This document shows, in pieces, positions 8,790 through 10,536 of a stretch of 10,536 bases of DNA. The position numbers and the translations under genes were made by a program. The notes under the pieces were generated by a model that saw nothing but the letters and a program-made list of their open reading frames with translations, had not been told where the DNA came from and made no database searches. Positions within the stretch are counted from its first letter, which is position 1, and every line of letters begins with the position of its first letter. Source of the stretch: Wuchereria bancrofti (taxonomy: Eukaryota > Nematoda > Chromadorea > Rhabditida > Onchocercidae); NCBI GenBank assembly GCA_005281725.1, contig SSBO01000012.1, forward strand, positions 23,393,577 through 23,404,112, given 5' to 3'.

Positions 8790-9720
8790 ATGTCTGAAAT
8801 ATTCCATTCATGGCTGATCTTTCAAGGATAAGTTTTGTTTGTTCGTACTTTAACAAGGCATCCTCTGTATATTTCGTAAATAAAATTATGTTATCAACAT
8901 AAATATTTTTTCTTATTTCTGCTCTTAACTCGTGGTCATATCCGTCCAAGTGAAAGTTAATTATAGCTGATCATAGAAAAGGCGATAAAATTACTCCAAA
9001 AGGTACTCTTTTAAACCAATAACATTTTATATTTTCTTTTCTGTTTACACCTTTATTTGAATTATGTAACCAAACAAATCGAGTACAATTTCTGTCTTCC
9101 GGATGTAATTCTATTTGTAAAAATGCTTTTGCCAGTATTACTGTTTTCATGATTTTAAAACGTATTAGTAATACATCCACTAGATCCGGTAGCAAAATGA
9201 GTACAATTTCTGTTTTCTGGATGTAAATCCAGTTGTAAAAATGCTTTTTCAATATCAGCCATTACTGTATTACTGTTTTCATGATTTTAAAACGTAGTAG
9301 TAATACATCCACTAGATCCGGTAGCAAAATGAGTACAATTTCTGTTTTCTGGATGTAAATCCAGTTGTAAAAATGCTTTTTCGATATCAGCCATTACTGT
9401 ATTACTGTTTTCATGATTTCAAAACGTAGTAGTAATACATCCACTAGATCCGGTAGCAAAATAGATTCTCTGTACAATACTTCATTTAAGCTTTTAGAGT
9501 CTCTAAGATAAACGATTCGCATTTTTGTAGTTCATTTATTAGGAGTTAATACACCCATGATAAGTAATAAATAATGCTTATCTTATCAGCGAGATCCATT
9601 TCTTCAATTATATCCAACTGTTCTTGTTCCTTCATTATATTATCATATCGATCAAGAATTGATTCGTCTTTTAGTCATTTGATAAGATTCTTCAGACGAT
9701 TAAGGCATAGACCGTAGTTG
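8790..9720 (-). pseudogene. BEL/Pao reverse transcriptase, broken, with triplicated core
   Basis: The N-terminal part begins NYGLCLNRLKNLIK (9719 downward), then a stop. LTPNK is followed by a TGA at 9534-9532; RIVYLRDSKSLNEVLYR follows and runs into [10 protein letters not shown]. Motif A (DIEKAFLQ, with the first catalytic Asp) sits in a 132-bp segment repeated three times. The last copy in reading order reads through to [14 protein letters not shown], then a TGA near 8970. After it the frame resumes with INFHLDGYDHELRAEIRKN and the catalytic YVDN (8901-8890), which in BEL/Pao replaces the usual YVDD. Similarity fades near 8800. The stops and the triplication rule out an active enzyme. Confidence 0.9.
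9081..9462 (-). repeat. Three tandem copies of a reverse transcriptase segment
   Basis: Copies lie at 9081-9198 (118 bp), 9199-9330 (132 bp) and 9331-9462 (132 bp). The two full copies differ at about two positions. The first carries about six substitutions and lacks 14 bases (nine plus five). The unit spans the sequence from LLPDLV through motif A to RNCTRF, 44 codons when intact. Both full copies also contain an 8-bp tandem duplication (ATTACTGT twice) that shifts the frame just before the motif A Asp. GTACAAT occurs at the start of the array and again just past its end (9471-9477), a possible recombination seed. Confidence 0.96.
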
Positions 9721-10230
9721 TTGCTTAATTTGCCTTTAATTTCTTTCCATGGACTCTATATTTTCCATTGAACTTGATTATTGATTGATTTCTTGAATTG
9801 TTTTAACACTTTTTCATCGTCATTAGCATTAGGTTGATGATTGATTGCCATGAGTTTTAATTTTAAAAGGGTTTCTAATTCTGAGCAAGCACTTAAATTG
9901 GCTACACAGACTGATCTCGATAGCGGTTTAGTACTTGCTTAACAAAATTTGTCGATATCTTCACTTCCAGTGATCATCGGTCCTATTTTTGTTTATAATA
10001 GTAGGAATCCAAAATTTAGTTCTTGAATTTTTGTTAAGTTTGTTAAAATTTGACGAAGTAATCTGCTCCAATTAATATGCAAGGTTATTTCCAATAGCTC
10101 TTTAAGTCTTCGAATTGTGTTCTTGTTGGTATACTAACTACTTGCAATTGTTTAGTTAAATAGTCGATCATGTTGGCACATATTTTTATCATTTCCTTTC
10201 CCTTAGTTTGTATGTAAGTTGCAGTAAAAA
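9721..10230 (-). pseudogene. BEL/Pao pol: protease C-terminal part and linker, broken
   Basis: The region starts with about 30 open residues ending near 10130 (KICANMIDYLTKQLQVV). The motif ILIGADYF at 10078-10055 is the hallmark end of the retroviral-type aspartic protease domain in BEL/Pao. GFLLL and KIGPMITG follow at 10010-9975. The linker then runs through CSELETL and NANDDEKVLKQF to SPWKEIKGKLSNN. In-frame stops follow YWK, FLLL, DKFC and QWKI, and a frameshift lies after DYFVKF. The catalytic Asp of the protease would lie upstream and was not found. Confidence 0.85.
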
Positions 10231-10260
10231 GTGTAGAAATGTAATGATGGATTGCAAGAA

Positions 10261-10536
10261 TATAGTATTTTAGTAAAAGTTGATAGCATAACTTATGTGA
10301 TAATAATGTGTACTGTTATAATGATAACGTGTAGGAATATGATAATGCAAGCTTTCATTTTATGATTTTATTTTATTTCATTTTAAGACTTCATTTTTTC
10401 CTTTTTCATATCGAAAGTTTCATTTTATTCATATTCAGCAGAATGTTTCATAACTTCTTTAAATGTTATTCAATCATCACTTAAATCATCAAAAGCATAA
10501 TCAACCAAAACTTCTCATCATTACTTATAAATTTTT
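10261..10536. other. AT-rich right edge, origin uncertain
   Basis: BEL/Pao similarity is no longer recognisable here. The plus strand repeats TTTCATTTTA three times (10353-10362, 10376-10385, 10418-10427). On the minus strand 10514-10383 reads as acidic, protein-like text (YAFDDLSDD, ITFKEVMKHSAEYE) broken by two stops, with no recognised family. It may be more decayed element or chance. Confidence 0.4.

Larger units (their letters stand above)
8790..10230 (-). mobile_element. Decayed BEL/Pao LTR retrotransposon, pol fragment
   Basis: Minus-strand translation in shifting frames gives the ordered signature of BEL/Pao pol. From 10230 downward it shows the end of the aspartic protease region (VDYLT-like and ILIGADYF motifs), the linker (GPMITG, NYGLCL, LTPNK), then reverse transcriptase ([40 protein letters not shown]). 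At least seven in-frame stops and several frameshifts make it inactive. The protease DSG/DTG active site, gag, RNase H, integrase and both LTRs are not seen. It is an isolated internal fragment, perhaps continuing past the right edge in unrecognisable form. Family assignment is from known BEL/Pao motifs; the copy's age is inferred. Confidence 0.93.

Noticed and set aside
8971..9252. Minus-strand ORF of 93 codons as a separate gene
   Set aside because: It is a piece of the BEL/Pao reverse transcriptase read across the tandem repeat, with its first third out of the true frame.
9081..9462. Regular repeats as a CRISPR-like array or satellite
   Set aside because: Units are directly adjacent without spacers and encode reverse transcriptase sequence, so this is a local duplication.

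Overview
The window is eukaryotic DNA, very rich in A+T (about three quarters or more by eye), with long A and T runs and few genes. A nematode, perhaps of the filarial/spirurid type, fits best. The short intron has GT...AG ends, several candidate acceptors read TTTCAG or TTTTAG, and a decayed BEL/Pao retrotransposon of a kind common in parasitic nematodes lies at the right end. The species assignment is inference; nothing here fixes it.

Layout. 1-500 is AT-rich DNA with one small hairpin. About 500-1415 is a block with extreme strand asymmetry (A far above T, C above G). 1416-1793 has more normal composition and holds unproven minus-strand reading frames. 1794-1907 is a compact A-B-A-A-B tandem repeat. 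About 1990-3170 looks like an old, broken plus-strand coding region and contains a diverged duplicated segment (2271-2385 and 2563-2677). 3170-4261 is AT-rich DNA without a recognised gene. 4262-5026 holds a tentative minus-strand spliced gene. 5027-6585 is AT-rich spacer.

The one convincing gene is on the plus strand at 6670-7387. Two exons encode a predicted 121-residue secreted, cysteine-rich precursor with three furin-type cleavage sites, two of them directly after a glycine. This is the layout of a neuropeptide or peptide-hormone precursor, or of a processed disulfide-rich effector. I do not recognise the family, and it is the best candidate here for something undescribed. 7388-8789 is its 3' flank and more AT-rich DNA.

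From about 10230 down to about 8790, minus strand, lies a BEL/Pao pol remnant: the end of the aspartic protease region, the linker, then reverse transcriptase with a YVDN active-site motif. It is broken by stops and frameshifts. A 132-bp piece covering reverse transcriptase motif A is present three times in tandem (9081-9462). No LTR, RNase H or integrase is seen. The peptide gene and the retrotransposon show no functional link.
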